Shown: positions 24,858-34,136, numbered from the stretch's first letter. The stretch is DNA of 64,000 nucleotides from Herbaspirillum chlorophenolicum (GCF_001189955.1 NZ_LFLT01000018.1:1-64000), one strand, 5' to 3'. The notes: generated by a model from the sequence alone, not told the origin. Made by a program: numbers and translations.

Positions 24858-25895
24858 ATGAATGCCTCCATTAAAGGATCTTCCAATAATCTGCCGCTGG
24901 AACAGCCGCCGGTCGTTCCGCTGCCGCCGCGCGCCAATTCCAATCTGAGACAACATCAGCCGCTGAAGAACCAGGCGCAGATGTTCAACGATGTGGAAAA
25001 CACGCTGCAGGAGACGCTTGAATCATTCAAGGCGCGCAGCGGCACGCGGGTGCTGCATCATCTGAAGCACGCGCTGCAGGACCGCCCGCGCGTGGTGGTG
25101 CCGCGCCAGCCGCAGTCGCAATCGCAAAAGCCCGGGGCTAACGCCAAGCGTGGCGGCGCCGCATCGCGCGGCAACGAGGCGCAGCGCGAAAAGAGCGAGC
25201 GCAGTGAGCCGGTCCAGGCGCTGGACAAGGCGGTGCTCAATGAAGTGTTCGGCGTCAACGGCGACCTGGTGGCCGAAAACCTGTCGATCCTGTTCGCCGG
25301 CCTGGGCCAGTCGCGCCACAAGGATCGCGAGACCCGCGAACGCTTGCAGGAAAAGCTGCTGCAAGAGCAGGAACTGGTGCTGCATGCGGTCAACCTGCTG
25401 CTGCAGACGCGCGAGCGCGTCAAGGATTCGCCCAGCGAAGACCGCGTCAAGGACATGAAGGTGGCCAATGCGACCGGCCAGATCATGGGAGAAATATTCG
25501 GCACCCGCTTCTCGCGCATCCGCGAGGAGCTGGCACAGGACCCCGATATGCCACCGGTACAGATCATCGATGCCGAGAAGGCACCGGTGAACTTGCGCGA
25601 GATACGCTACGTCATCGGCGCCAACCGCGACATTTTGGTGGATGTGTTCCTGTCGACGCTGACCATCGCCCGTTCAGTGGCGAGGAATTTCCCCGGATTC
25701 GTCAACGATGCGCTCGACGTGCTGAGCAGCCACATGGTCGGCTCGATCCTGATGCGCAAGGAAATGCGCGAGCATCCGGAGCGCAGCATGGGGTTGTACG
25801 CACAGTCGATGGACGACGGCAAGGGCTTCAAGCTGGTGCGCTCGGCCTTCAAGATTTCCGATGACATGATCAACAAACTCACACGCATCCAATGA
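24858..25895 (+). CDS. sctW: SctW gatekeeper (YopN/HrpJ family)
   Basis: A 345-aa protein that would sit at the export gate and order secretion of substrates. The N-terminus (MNASIKGSSNNLPLEQ) has T3S-signal composition, a Pro/Gln/Lys-rich region follows, and residues about 110-345 are all helical with repeated Arg/Glu-rich segments typical of the YopN/HrpJ fold. It opens the operon, with the next gene overlapping by four bases in the way yopN precedes tyeA. ATG 24858 lies only six bases after the hrp box, so the message may be nearly leaderless; ATG 24981 is an alternative. Confidence 0.75.
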   Translation: MNASIKGSSNNLPLEQPPVVPLPPRANSNLRQHQPLKNQAQMFNDVENTLQETLESFKARSGTRVLHHLKHALQDRPRVVVPRQPQSQSQKPGANAKRGGAASRGNEAQREKSERSEPVQALDKAVLNEVFGVNGDLVAENLSILFAGLGQSRHKDRETRERLQEKLLQEQELVLHAVNLLLQTRERVKDSPSEDRVKDMKVANATGQIMGEIFGTRFSRIREELAQDPDMPPVQIIDAEKAPVNLREIRYVIGANRDILVDVFLSTLTIARSVARNFPGFVNDALDVLSSHMVGSILMRKEMREHPERSMGLYAQSMDDGKGFKLVRSAFKISDDMINKLTRIQ

Positions 25896-26254
25896 AAGTC
25901 AAAGCCGATAGTGTCGAAGCCATGCTGATCCTGGTGACTGCCGCCGAAACCGGCTGGGGCAAGGGCAAGGTCGCGCAGCTCATGGCGCAGTTGGTGGATA
26001 TGTCCGATACCGACAAGGATCTGCGGGCGCGCGCCTATCGCGAGGTACGCAATGCGATTTCGCAGTTGCCGCTGGGGCTGTGGCCGCAAGACAAGCTGTC
26101 GGCGCGGCGCGAACTGCTCGATGAGCTGAGCCGGCAGATCACGCTGCTGCAGGACCGGATGTCCAACCATCCGACCCTGGCCGAGCTGCGTGAGCAGGAG
26201 TGGCGCGCCACGCTGGCCGGCTCGGTGCGTCGCGCCAACGCGCCGGGCCCATGA
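25892..26254 (+). CDS. TyeA-like gatekeeper partner
   Basis: A 120-aa helical protein whose ATG overlaps the sctW stop. It contains ISQLPLGLWPQDKLSARREL, similar in position and character to the LP-L-..D..R..LLDA segment of TyeA. TyeA binds the C-terminus of YopN to block effector release. In HrpJ and many homologues this module is fused to SctW; here it is separate as in Yersinia. The call leans on gene order as much as sequence. Confidence 0.6.
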   Translation: MKVKADSVEAMLILVTAAETGWGKGKVAQLMAQLVDMSDTDKDLRARAYREVRNAISQLPLGLWPQDKLSARRELLDELSRQITLLQDRMSNHPTLAELREQEWRATLAGSVRRANAPGP

Positions 26255-26318
26255 ACGCGGCCGGCGCAGCAGGGGCAGGGATGATCCGAACCAACGATGA
26301 CGCAGGGGGAACCGCCTT

Positions 26319-26645
26319 ATGAATGACTTGATCGTCCGGCTTATCGCCAAAGCACGATTGCAAAATTCCGTTGCATTGTGCGACCTGGACAGCGGTTTGC
26401 ATGTCTTCGCCTATCCGCTGGAGTACTGCATGCTGGTGGGGCTGGGTGTGGGCGCGGATGCGCCGATGCAGGCCAGCGATCTGCTGCGGCGCCGTGCTGC
26501 CGACCTGCGCCGCTTCGGCGGCTGGTTGCCGGCGCTGTTCAATGACGGCAGCCTGTACGTGGTGCGCCGCCTGAGTTCGGATGAGGAAGACGGCGGGGGG
26601 CTGCTCGATGACCAGATCGCTCTGGGCCGGGAGCTGCTCAATTGA
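26319..26645 (+). CDS. SycN-position T3S chaperone-like protein
   Basis: A 108-aa small protein, starting MNDLIVRLIAKARL, with strands around VALCDLDSGLHVFAY and a C-terminal acidic helix (DEEDGGGLLDD). It occupies the slot of sycN in the order yopN-tyeA-sycN-yscX-yscY-yscV. SycN forms the chaperone of YopN. Sequence similarity is weak, so the call is mainly positional. Confidence 0.5.
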   Translation: MNDLIVRLIAKARLQNSVALCDLDSGLHVFAYPLEYCMLVGLGVGADAPMQASDLLRRRAADLRRFGGWLPALFNDGSLYVVRRLSSDEEDGGGLLDDQIALGRELLN

Positions 26646-27097
26646 TCCATTCCGCCTCCAGCGCCGGCAGCATCCGGCCGCTCCCCTCGGAACTGGGCGA
26701 GCTGGGAGAAATCCATAGCGTCGGCCAGGTCGCGCAGCTTCCCAAGTCGCTGCCGCAACTCACTCCAGGCGAGGAAGCCGCCTCGCTGCCGTCGGCGGAA
26801 CTGCCGGCCGATCCATTGCAGGCGGTGGTCAAGGAGTTCCTCGGCGCCGCCGCCACCTTCGACAATCTGGTCTGGCGTGGGGACCCGATACCGGTCATGC
26901 GCAGTCTGCAGCGCATGATGGTGGAGCATTCCCTGAAGCTTGAGGAAGGCGCGGCGCGCATGCCCATGATGAGCGCCTTGAAGCTGGTGGAAAGTGCAGT
27001 GCAGATGCGTTTGCGGCTGCAGCAGATGAAGCGCAGCCATGCCGATGTCGACACCCCGCAACCGGAGCAAGACAATGCGCAAGAAAAGGCAGCATGA
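26642..27097 (+). CDS. sctX: SctX-like export component
   Basis: A 151-aa protein starting at TTG 26642, overlapping the previous stop, with GGGAG upstream. The N-terminal half is Ser/Leu/Pro/Glu-rich and unstructured; the C-terminal half is helical (RSLQRMMVEHSLKLEEGAAR, LKLVESAVQMRLRLQQMKR), the layout of YscX, an exported protein that binds YscY and the export gate SctV. It lies just before the sctY-like gene, with which it overlaps. Confidence 0.6.
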   Translation: MIHSASSAGSIRPLPSELGELGEIHSVGQVAQLPKSLPQLTPGEEAASLPSAELPADPLQAVVKEFLGAAATFDNLVWRGDPIPVMRSLQRMMVEHSLKLEEGAARMPMMSALKLVESAVQMRLRLQQMKRSHADVDTPQPEQDNAQEKAA

Positions 27098-27404
27098 AGG
27101 AGCGCAGCCTGAGCTGCTGGCGGCGACCGGGCTGGTCTGGGGGCACTTGAACGCCTATCAGTATGAACAGGCCTACCAACTGGCGCTTGGCTGCCTGCAG
27201 CTATGGCCGGCAGATGAAAAATTGCAATTGATGCGCGACCTGGCCGCTGCCGAGGTACTGGAGCCGGTCGATACCGGACGCTTGCGCGTCATGCGCACGC
27301 CCGTCAACGCCGCCTGGATCGATCTGGTGCTGCGACGGCTGGACTATCACACCACAGCCGTACCGGCGCCACGGGCAACGACATCCACAGGGGAATACCA
27401 ATGA
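27075..27404 (+). CDS. sctY: SctY-like TPR chaperone
   Basis: A 109-aa protein; ATG 27075 follows GGAGCAAGACA and lies within the end of sctX. TPR-like helices are visible (LVWGHLNAYQYEQAYQLALG, LQLWPADEKLQLMRDLAAAE), as expected for YscY, the partner of YscX. Its stop overlaps the sctV start by four bases. Presence of X and Y genes is typical of the Ysc family and not of the classical Hrp1 clusters. Confidence 0.65.
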   Translation: MRKKRQHEGAQPELLAATGLVWGHLNAYQYEQAYQLALGCLQLWPADEKLQLMRDLAAAEVLEPVDTGRLRVMRTPVNAAWIDLVLRRLDYHTTAVPAPRATTSTGEYQ

Positions 27405-29488
27405 AAATCATCGGCATCGTCACGCTGCTCAACAAGGTCGCCATGCGCGTGGGGCAGCGCGCCGAACTGCTGGCTGCGGCGCTGGTGATCGGTATCGTCT
27501 TCATGCTGGTGCTGCCGATGCCGATCTGGCTGCTGGACATGCTCATCGCGTTCAGCCTGTGCGCGTCCGGCCTGATCGTCATTGTCGCGATGTACATGCC
27601 CGGTCCCACGGCCTTTTCGACTTTTCCAGCAGTGCTGCTGCTGACCACCCTGTTCCGCCTGGCGATTTCGGTGTCGACCACGCGCCTGATCCTGCTCGAC
27701 GCCGACGCCGGGCACATCGTGGAGACCTTCGGCAACTTCGTGGTGGGCGGCAACCTGGTGGTGGGCCTGGTGATCTTCCTGATCCTGACCGTGGTGCAGT
27801 TCATCGTCATCACCAAGGGCTCGGAACGGGTCTCTGAAGTGTCGGCGCGCTTTTCGCTGGATGCCATGCCCGGCAAGCAGATGTCCATCGACAGCGACTT
27901 GCGCGCGGGCATCCTGACCGCCGAGGAAGCCAAGGCCAAGCGTGCGCACCTGGGCATGGAAAGCCAGCTGCACGGCGCCATGGATGGCGCCATGAAGTTC
28001 GTCAAGGGCGACGCCATCGCCGGCCTTTGCATCGTGGCCATCAACCTGATCGGGGGTATCTCGATCGGTATCGTGCAGCGCGGCATGGAAGCCGGCCAGG
28101 CGATGCAGGTCTACTCCATCCTGTCCATCGGCGATGCGCTCATCGCGCAGATCCCGGCGCTGCTGATCTCGCTGGGCGCGGGCATCATCACCACCCGCGT
28201 CGGCGATGGCGGCGACGAAGGCGACACCAACATCGGCCGCGATATCGCCGGGGAACTGTTCGGCGAACCCAAGGCGCTGCTCACGGCGGCCGGCATCATG
28301 CTGTTGTTCGGCCTGATTCCGGGCATGCCCACCTTCATCTTCGTGAGCCTGGCGGTAGGCTTGGCCGTGGGCGGCGTGGCCGGTTTGCTCAAGCCGCTGG
28401 CCGACGCCGAGATGGCGCGCCAGTCGGAGGAGCAGGAGCGCCAGAACGCCGGCATCGTCGACCTCACCAACTTCGCCGCTACCACGCCGTTTATCCTGCG
28501 CCTGCCAAAGGCCATGCTGGACACCCCGGAAGCCGAACAGATCCGTACGGCGGTGCGCCAGATGCGCAATGCCATCCTGGAAAAGCGCGGCATTCCCGAC
28601 TTGAAGCCGATCGAGTTCGAATTCGAGGATTCGGTACCGGAAGGGCGGGTGCTGTTCATGATGTCCGAGGTGCCGCTGGTCGACGCCGACATCATGCTGG
28701 GCTGGAGCGCCACGCGCGAGCCGCTGGAACGGGTCCAGGAATTGGGCTTCGAAGCCTTCGAACGCAACATTCCGGGGTCGCGCCGGCGTCGCGTCTGGAT
28801 CAAGGTGGACGATCCGGTCAAGCTGCTCGACGCCGGCGTGCTGGCCGAACCCTGGGAAAGGGTGTTCGCCGCCGACGTCGAAGTCGAGATGCTGCGCAAC
28901 TGCCAGATGTTCGTCGGCGTGAACGAAGTGATCCGCTTCACGCGCTGGGCCGAGCGGCGCTATCCGGAACTGGGCAAGGAAGTGGTCAAGACCGTGACCC
29001 TGCCGCGCCTGACCGAAGTGGTACAGCGCCTCACGCGCGAAGGCGTGTCGCTGCGCAACGCGCGGCTGCTGCTGGAGACCACGCTCGATTGGGCGCCCAA
29101 GGAGCGCGATCCCGACGTCATCGCCGACTACGTGCGGCTGGCCTTCAAGCGCCAGCTATGCTTTGAGGCCTCGCGCGACGGGCTCATCGAGGTGATCCTG
29201 CTGTCGCCCGAACTGGAAGACCAGCTGCGTAATGCCATGCGCCAGACCAGCCAGGGCAGCTACCTGGACATCGACTCCGAACTCGAACAGATGATCCTGG
29301 ACCGCTTGAACGAGCTGTCCACCAACGTCAGCACACCCATCGTGCCGCCGGTGCTGGTGACCGCGGCCGACATCCGCCGCTCGGTGCGCAAGCTGATCGA
29401 GGAAGAATTCTTCCCGGTGCCGGTATTCGCCTTTTCCGAGCTGACCCAGCATGCCAAGGTCAAGCCGGTGGGAATGATCGAAGTCTGA
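27401..29488 (+). CDS. sctV: SctV major export gate protein
   Basis: A 695-aa inner-membrane protein of normal length. The N-terminal half has seven to eight hydrophobic segments and the family block TFPAVLLLTTLFRLAISVST, followed by the conserved FHIPEP-type cytoplasmic loop (SARFSLDAMPGKQMSIDSDL; GILTAEEA). Residues about 350-695 form the soluble domain that builds the nonameric ring binding chaperone-substrate complexes. Last gene of the sctW operon by spacing; 247 bp follow before the next gene. Confidence 0.97.
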   Translation: MKIIGIVTLLNKVAMRVGQRAELLAAALVIGIVFMLVLPMPIWLLDMLIAFSLCASGLIVIVAMYMPGPTAFSTFPAVLLLTTLFRLAISVSTTRLILLDADAGHIVETFGNFVVGGNLVVGLVIFLILTVVQFIVITKGSERVSEVSARFSLDAMPGKQMSIDSDLRAGILTAEEAKAKRAHLGMESQLHGAMDGAMKFVKGDAIAGLCIVAINLIGGISIGIVQRGMEAGQAMQVYSILSIGDALIAQIPALLISLGAGIITTRVGDGGDEGDTNIGRDIAGELFGEPKALLTAAGIMLLFGLIPGMPTFIFVSLAVGLAVGGVAGLLKPLADAEMARQSEEQERQNAGIVDLTNFAATTPFILRLPKAMLDTPEAEQIRTAVRQMRNAILEKRGIPDLKPIEFEFEDSVPEGRVLFMMSEVPLVDADIMLGWSATREPLERVQELGFEAFERNIPGSRRRRVWIKVDDPVKLLDAGVLAEPWERVFAADVEVEMLRNCQMFVGVNEVIRFTRWAERRYPELGKEVVKTVTLPRLTEVVQRLTREGVSLRNARLLLETTLDWAPKERDPDVIADYVRLAFKRQLCFEASRDGLIEVILLSPELEDQLRNAMRQTSQGSYLDIDSELEQMILDRLNELSTNVSTPIVPPVLVTAADIRRSVRKLIEEEFFPVPVFAFSELTQHAKVKPVGMIEV

Positions 29489-29735
29489 AAATTGCCCCGG
29501 CTCAAGGAACCGATGTGATGTGGCAGACATATATGGGTCATAGGGGAATCATTGCGCCGCCGTGGACTGCCTGAAGGGTCCTGGCGGGAGCAGGTCCCGA
29601 CGCCTGCGCGGATGACTTGTCTGAAGCGCCGATCGCAGTCTGACACGAACCATTGAACAGAATTGGATTGCGTGCGAATGCCGGTAGATCGCACCTTGCG
29701 AACCGGCAGTTCGCCGCATCCTCACGGAGAACAAC

Positions 29736-31079
29736 ATGCCACCTAACACATTCCCAGGCAATTCCGGCATCCCGCCGGGCTTGCATCCCCAGGACTACCA
29801 GGAGCATCTGGTGCAACCATCGCAAGAGCGCCAATCGCATATGCGCGCTGCGGCGAACATGATTGGTCAACAGTTCGGGCAATTGCGATATGCATTCAAT
29901 ATGCCGCAGCAAGTCCCTCTGGAGAGGCTGGCCCACATCATGAACCAGAAGCTGGGCAACGAAAAACTGGGAGCTGCGCGCACTTCCGAGGTTGAGAACA
30001 GCAACAACGCAATTTTTGCCTATGTCCAACAGGGCATGCGCGAACTTTATTCGGAAGCGGGAGGGGATCTGCGAGAAATGGGGCAGCGTATGCAAAACCC
30101 TGCTCATGGACATCCGCCCAGCATGCAGCGCCGTCCTGTTCCACCAAGGCCGGACGCGGCCCACGAGTACGGATTCACCGCACCCCGGTCGTCGTCACGG
30201 GATGCGGGGGCTGAAGCACTTCGCGCGGCGGTAGGGTTCGACTTCAACAAGTTGTCACCTGAAGTTCAGTTGAACGTAATGGAGCAGGACAAGGCCATTT
30301 CCAAGCGTACTGCACACAACGCCAGGGCCAATACGCAATACAAGACGCCGAGTCAACCTTGGCGCCGCAATAATCATGTGCAAGAGCCGGACCAGCATAC
30401 CGATGCCGATGAGCGTATCGACGAGGACCATCCTTACCAGGACAGCGACGTGCAATCGTTGGAATCGCATCCGCTGTATTCGCCGCCCCGCCGTAATTCC
30501 GTGGACGAGCCAGGTGGTGTCGTTGAGGAGGATATCTACGGCGTGTCCGACGATGAGTCCGATGATGGCGGCAAGCGCCCGCAACTGCCGTCTAGGCATA
30601 CGGCTGTCGAGGCGCACGATGAGGCGCCCAATGCGGCTGACAGTCGACCGGCACTGCCTCCGCGGCGGGCCTCTGAAACGACAATGTCCATGAGCCAGGT
30701 GATGCAGCCTACGGAGTCGCTGTCGGACTTTCCGCCGCCGCCGCGGCGGATGCTGCAAGCGACGGTGACCACGCCTCCAGGTTTCAGGTCCGACTTGCCG
30801 CCGAGACCGATGGCGTCCGCGCGTCCGGAGCCACCGATATCAAATAATGGCAAAGAGCGGCAGTTGCCGCCGCGCCAAGCACAGACACCATCATCTGCGC
30901 CAGGCGCGACTGGTGTGATCAAACGTAAAGCCGCGCCTCAGGTCCAGGCGTCGGCGCAATCCTCGCCGCCGCCGATGATACCGGCCCATGTGAATGATTG
31001 GGTCGTCAACGAGGCCTCGGATAAAGAAGCGGAGTTGCTGTTCCTTGCGCTCGCCTCAAGACTGGGTCGGGCCGTGTGA
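29736..31079 (+). CDS. Proline-rich effector candidate with SH3-ligand and EDIYGV motifs
   Basis: A 447-aa protein with CGGAGAACAAC before ATG 29736 and no signal peptide. Residues 1-125 are helical and Gln/Met-rich. The rest is disordered, with class I/II SH3-type ligands RPVPPRP (133-139), PQLPSR (about 283), PALPPR (about 306), DLPPRP (about 354) and QLPPRQ (about 377). An acidic segment holds EEDIYGVSDDE with Tyr268, the layout of host-phosphorylated tyrosine motifs such as EPIYA. It sits between sctV and sctD, followed by a homologue of the giant protein's partner. No hrp box was found upstream. Effector role is inferred. Confidence 0.75.
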   Translation: MPPNTFPGNSGIPPGLHPQDYQEHLVQPSQERQSHMRAAANMIGQQFGQLRYAFNMPQQVPLERLAHIMNQKLGNEKLGAARTSEVENSNNAIFAYVQQGMRELYSEAGGDLREMGQRMQNPAHGHPPSMQRRPVPPRPDAAHEYGFTAPRSSSRDAGAEALRAAVGFDFNKLSPEVQLNVMEQDKAISKRTAHNARANTQYKTPSQPWRRNNHVQEPDQHTDADERIDEDHPYQDSDVQSLESHPLYSPPRRNSVDEPGGVVEEDIYGVSDDESDDGGKRPQLPSRHTAVEAHDEAPNAADSRPALPPRRASETTMSMSQVMQPTESLSDFPPPPRRMLQATVTTPPGFRSDLPPRPMASARPEPPISNNGKERQLPPRQAQTPSSAPGATGVIKRKAAPQVQASAQSSPPPMIPAHVNDWVVNEASDKEAELLFLALASRLGRAV

Positions 31080-31195
31080 GCCGATCTTTCTCGCTGATGC
31101 AAGCCGGACCTTGCGTCATCGGAGCAATGCAATGGTTGCTGGTCCGGTTCCCGGCCCCGATTGATGTGCCATTTGATGCGACATGGAGCGTATAA

Positions 31196-31630
31196 ATGAA
31201 ATTACTTGCAAAAGAGTTGCAGCCTGCCCGCCCCGAACCGCCGATGACCGCGGCACAGGCGAAGGAGATCATCGATCGCGCCAGCAAGGACGAACGCATG
31301 TCGGCAGAGCTGGATGCGCTGCGGTTGAAATGCTGCACGTTCATCGACAACCTGATGCGCGACGTCAACTTGGACCTGGCGGAAAAGCAGAAGCGCACGC
31401 CCGCTTTGCTGAAGAGCCCGCAGCAGGTCTCGCAGGCTTCCCCCACCTCGTTGCGCTCGGCCTCGCGCGATCGCGAGGCGATGGCGCGCAAGCGGCGCGA
31501 GCTGGCCGAGGCGATGGTGCTGGGGGTCTTGTTCAACCTGGACAATCCGCAGTGGGATCCGCGCGACCCTGGTACTGCACGCTCCGAGGAAAACTTCCTG
31601 GTGGCCCTGGTCAAGAGCGCTTTCAAGTAA
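31196..31630 (+). CDS. Small partner protein of the SH3-ligand-rich effector candidate
   Basis: A 144-aa helical protein with GGAG ten bases before ATG 31196. It shares with the product at 7347-7781 its length, position after a Pro-rich protein and the segment LAEAMVLGVL..NPQWDPR. It begins MKLLAKELQPARPEPP and ends VALVKSAFK. A dedicated chaperone or co-exported partner is the simplest reading. Not recognised as a CesT-type chaperone. Confidence 0.7.
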   Translation: MKLLAKELQPARPEPPMTAAQAKEIIDRASKDERMSAELDALRLKCCTFIDNLMRDVNLDLAEKQKRTPALLKSPQQVSQASPTSLRSASRDREAMARKRRELAEAMVLGVLFNLDNPQWDPRDPGTARSEENFLVALVKSAFK

Positions 31631-31635
31631 TCGAT

Positions 31636-31663
31636 GGAACCAGAGCCGCCGTTGGCTCACTCA
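31636..31663 (+). promoter_or_regulatory. hrp-box-like promoter before sctD
   Basis: GGAACC, 15 bases, then TCACTCA (one mismatch to CCACNNA), 44 bp upstream of ATG 31708. It would drive sctD through sctU and the unknown gene at 39484. Confidence 0.6.
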
Positions 31664-31707
31664 ATGCCAGAGCCCTAGGGCGAACATGTTTCTGATGGAG
31701 CAAGATC

Positions 31708-32760
31708 ATGCATGAACTGCGCATTCTGAACGGTTACCATCGCGGCGCCACGCTGCCGCTGACGGAGCCCGGCGACCTTAGCATCGGCGCCGACGAAGAC
31801 GCGGACGTGGTGCTGGCCGATCCCGGCATCCTGCCACGGCACGCGACTTTTACCCTCGCTGCCGGCGGCTGGACGCTGGCGGCCGCCGATGGCGTCATCC
31901 GCGACGCCCATTCCAACGCGACGCCGCCACAGCTGGCGCTGTCGTTCGGCGATTTCGCCCGCGCCGACCGTATCTGGCTGACCGTGGTGGACGACAGCAC
32001 CCCGTGGAGCGATCCGCCGGCCGAGCCGCAAGACCAGCCGGAGGCGGATGCAGCGGGCGAGGATGAGGCGGCGACACCCGAGGAGGCTGCCGTTGCGCCC
32101 GACGCCATCGCCGCGGCGGACCTGTTCGATCCGAACGAGGAGCAGGCGCTGGAAGCGGCGCAGCAAGCACAGGCGCCCGCGAACCATGCCGCCACCGGCG
32201 ATGGCGGCGAACGCCGTGGGCGCGGCTATCGCATGGTGCTGGTTGCTTTCGTGGCTGCCATCGCCTTGTCGGGCGCGGCGGCCTACGGGTTGACCAGCCA
32301 TCCCGACGTCTCTGCCAAGGAAGCACTGGCGCGCCAGGCCGAGCTCAAGCGCTTGGCCGCCTTGCCGCGCCAGCTGCCGGCCGATGAATTGGAACTGGCG
32401 TTGCGCAAGCGGCTGGATCAGGTCGACCTGCTTAACCGGGTCACGCTCGATCTGGGGCCGCGCGAATGGATCATCCGCGGCGCGCTGGGCGAAGAGGATG
32501 CCGAGCGCCTGCAGCGCATGCTGCGGGCGTTTGCCAAGTCCTATGTGATCGACTTCCCGATCAGCGTCAAGATCGGCAACGCCGAGTCGATGCTGCCGTT
32601 TCGCATCAGCCAGGTAATGACCGGCGTTGATCCCAGCATCGTCACTGACGATGGACGGCGCCTGTACGTGGGCGACGAATATCGCGGCGTGCGGCTGGTG
32701 GCGGTGGCCGGTAACCAGCTCAAGTTTTCAGGCAAGCATGCCCTGAACGTGTCATGGTGA
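31708..32760 (+). CDS. sctD: SctD inner-membrane ring protein
   Basis: A 350-aa single-pass protein. Residues 1-95 are an FHA-like cytoplasmic domain (LRILNGYHRGATLPL), then an acidic Ala/Glu/Asp linker, one membrane segment near 178-195 (MVLVAFVAAIALSGAAAYGL) and a periplasmic part with ring-building folds. This is the YscD/HrpQ plan, forming the outer of the two inner-membrane rings with SctJ. It opens the sctD-U operon and overlaps sctN by seven bases. Confidence 0.88.
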   Translation: MHELRILNGYHRGATLPLTEPGDLSIGADEDADVVLADPGILPRHATFTLAAGGWTLAAADGVIRDAHSNATPPQLALSFGDFARADRIWLTVVDDSTPWSDPPAEPQDQPEADAAGEDEAATPEEAAVAPDAIAAADLFDPNEEQALEAAQQAQAPANHAATGDGGERRGRGYRMVLVAFVAAIALSGAAAYGLTSHPDVSAKEALARQAELKRLAALPRQLPADELELALRKRLDQVDLLNRVTLDLGPREWIIRGALGEEDAERLQRMLRAFAKSYVIDFPISVKIGNAESMLPFRISQVMTGVDPSIVTDDGRRLYVGDEYRGVRLVAVAGNQLKFSGKHALNVSW

Positions 32761-34136
32761 TCGCATCTTCCGCTTTTCGCGAGGATGTCGGCGCGCGCCT
32801 GGCGCAACTGCGCGCGCGCGTGCCCGACTGGCAGGCCGGTTTGCCGCTGCGCCCCGGCTTTACCAGCCAGGGCCGGGTGGCGCAGGTGCTGGGCACGCTG
32901 ATCGAGGCGCATATGCCGCCGGTGCAGATCGGTGAACTGTGCAACCTGTTCAACCCGGAGCAGCCCGGCAAGACCATGCTGGCCGAGGTGGTGGGCTTTA
33001 CCGACAAGGCCTCGATCCTGTCGGCATTGAGCCCGCTGGAAGGGGTATCCACCCGCACCGTGATCGAGCCGCTGCGGCGCGCCCATTCCATCGAAGTGGG
33101 CGACCATCTGTTCGGGTGCGTACTCGATGGCTTCGGGCGCTGGATGTTCCGCGCCCCCGCCGCCAGCGAGAACGTGGCGACCTGGAAAGCCATGTCGCCG
33201 GTCATCCGCGACGCTCCGCCTGCGACCAGCCGGCCGCGCATCTCCACGCCGCTGGCCACCGGGGTACGCGCCATCGACGGCTTGCTGACCATGGGCATCG
33301 GCCAGCGCATCGGCGTGTTCGCCGGTCCTGGTTGCGGCAAGACCACGTTGATGGCCGCCATTGCGCGTGGCTGCCAGGCCGACGCCATCGTGTTCGGGCT
33401 GATCGGTGAACGCGGCCGCGAACTCAACGAATTCCTGGAGCACGAGCTCGACGCCGAACTGATCCGCAAGACCGTGGTGGTGTGCGCCACCTCCGATCGC
33501 ACTTCCATGGAGCGCTCGCGCGCCGCCTTTACCGCCACGGCGATTGCCGAAGGCTTTCGCGACCGCGGCAAGAAAGTGCTGCTGCTGGTCGATTCGCTCA
33601 CCCGTTTTGCGCGCGCCCAGCGCGAGATCGGCCTGGCTGCGGGCGAGCCGCCGGCGCGCGGCGGCTTCACGCCCTCGGTCTATACCATGCTGCCGCGTCT
33701 CATCGAGCGCGCCGGCGGCACGCCGCAGGGATCGATCACCGCCATGTACACCGTGCTGGTGGACGGCGAATCGGCTTCCGACCCGATCGGCGATGAAGCC
33801 AAATCGCTGCTCGACGGCCACATCCTGCTCACGCGCAAGCTGGCCGAGCAGGGCCATTATCCCGCCATCGACGTGCTGGCCAGCATCAGCCGCGTGATGA
33901 GCAACGTCACCACGCGCGAGCACCGCGGGGCGGCTTCGCAGTTCCGCGAACTGATGGCCCGCTACCAGGAAATGGAGTTGCTCATCCGCCTGGGCGAATA
34001 CAAGTCCGGTACCGATCCGGTGGCCGACCGTGCGATGGCCTTGCGGCCGGAGCAATTGAGCTTTCTGCGCCAGGACACCAGCACCAGTTCCGATTTCGAG
34101 CAAGCCATCGATACCCTGATGGGCATGGCCGAATGA
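32754..34136 (+). CDS. sctN: SctN type III secretion ATPase
   Basis: A 460-aa ATPase of the FliI/YscN family, normal length. Walker A GPGCGKTT lies near residues 191-198, Walker B-type VLLLVDSLTRFARAQREIGL near 280, followed by the family block GEPPARGGFTPSVYTMLPRL. It strips chaperones from substrates at the sorting platform. It overlaps sctD at the 5' end and sctO at the 3' end. Confidence 0.97.
   Translation: MVIASSAFREDVGARLAQLRARVPDWQAGLPLRPGFTSQGRVAQVLGTLIEAHMPPVQIGELCNLFNPEQPGKTMLAEVVGFTDKASILSALSPLEGVSTRTVIEPLRRAHSIEVGDHLFGCVLDGFGRWMFRAPAASENVATWKAMSPVIRDAPPATSRPRISTPLATGVRAIDGLLTMGIGQRIGVFAGPGCGKTTLMAAIARGCQADAIVFGLIGERGRELNEFLEHELDAELIRKTVVVCATSDRTSMERSRAAFTATAIAEGFRDRGKKVLLLVDSLTRFARAQREIGLAAGEPPARGGFTPSVYTMLPRLIERAGGTPQGSITAMYTVLVDGESASDPIGDEAKSLLDGHILLTRKLAEQGHYPAIDVLASISRVMSNVTTREHRGAASQFRELMARYQEMELLIRLGEYKSGTDPVADRAMALRPEQLSFLRQDTSTSSDFEQAIDTLMGMAE

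Noticed and set aside
29506-29534. GGAACC upstream of the SH3-ligand-rich protein
   Set aside because: At N16 the second half reads CATATAT and at N15 ACATATA, neither matching NNACNNA, so it is not counted as a hrp box.
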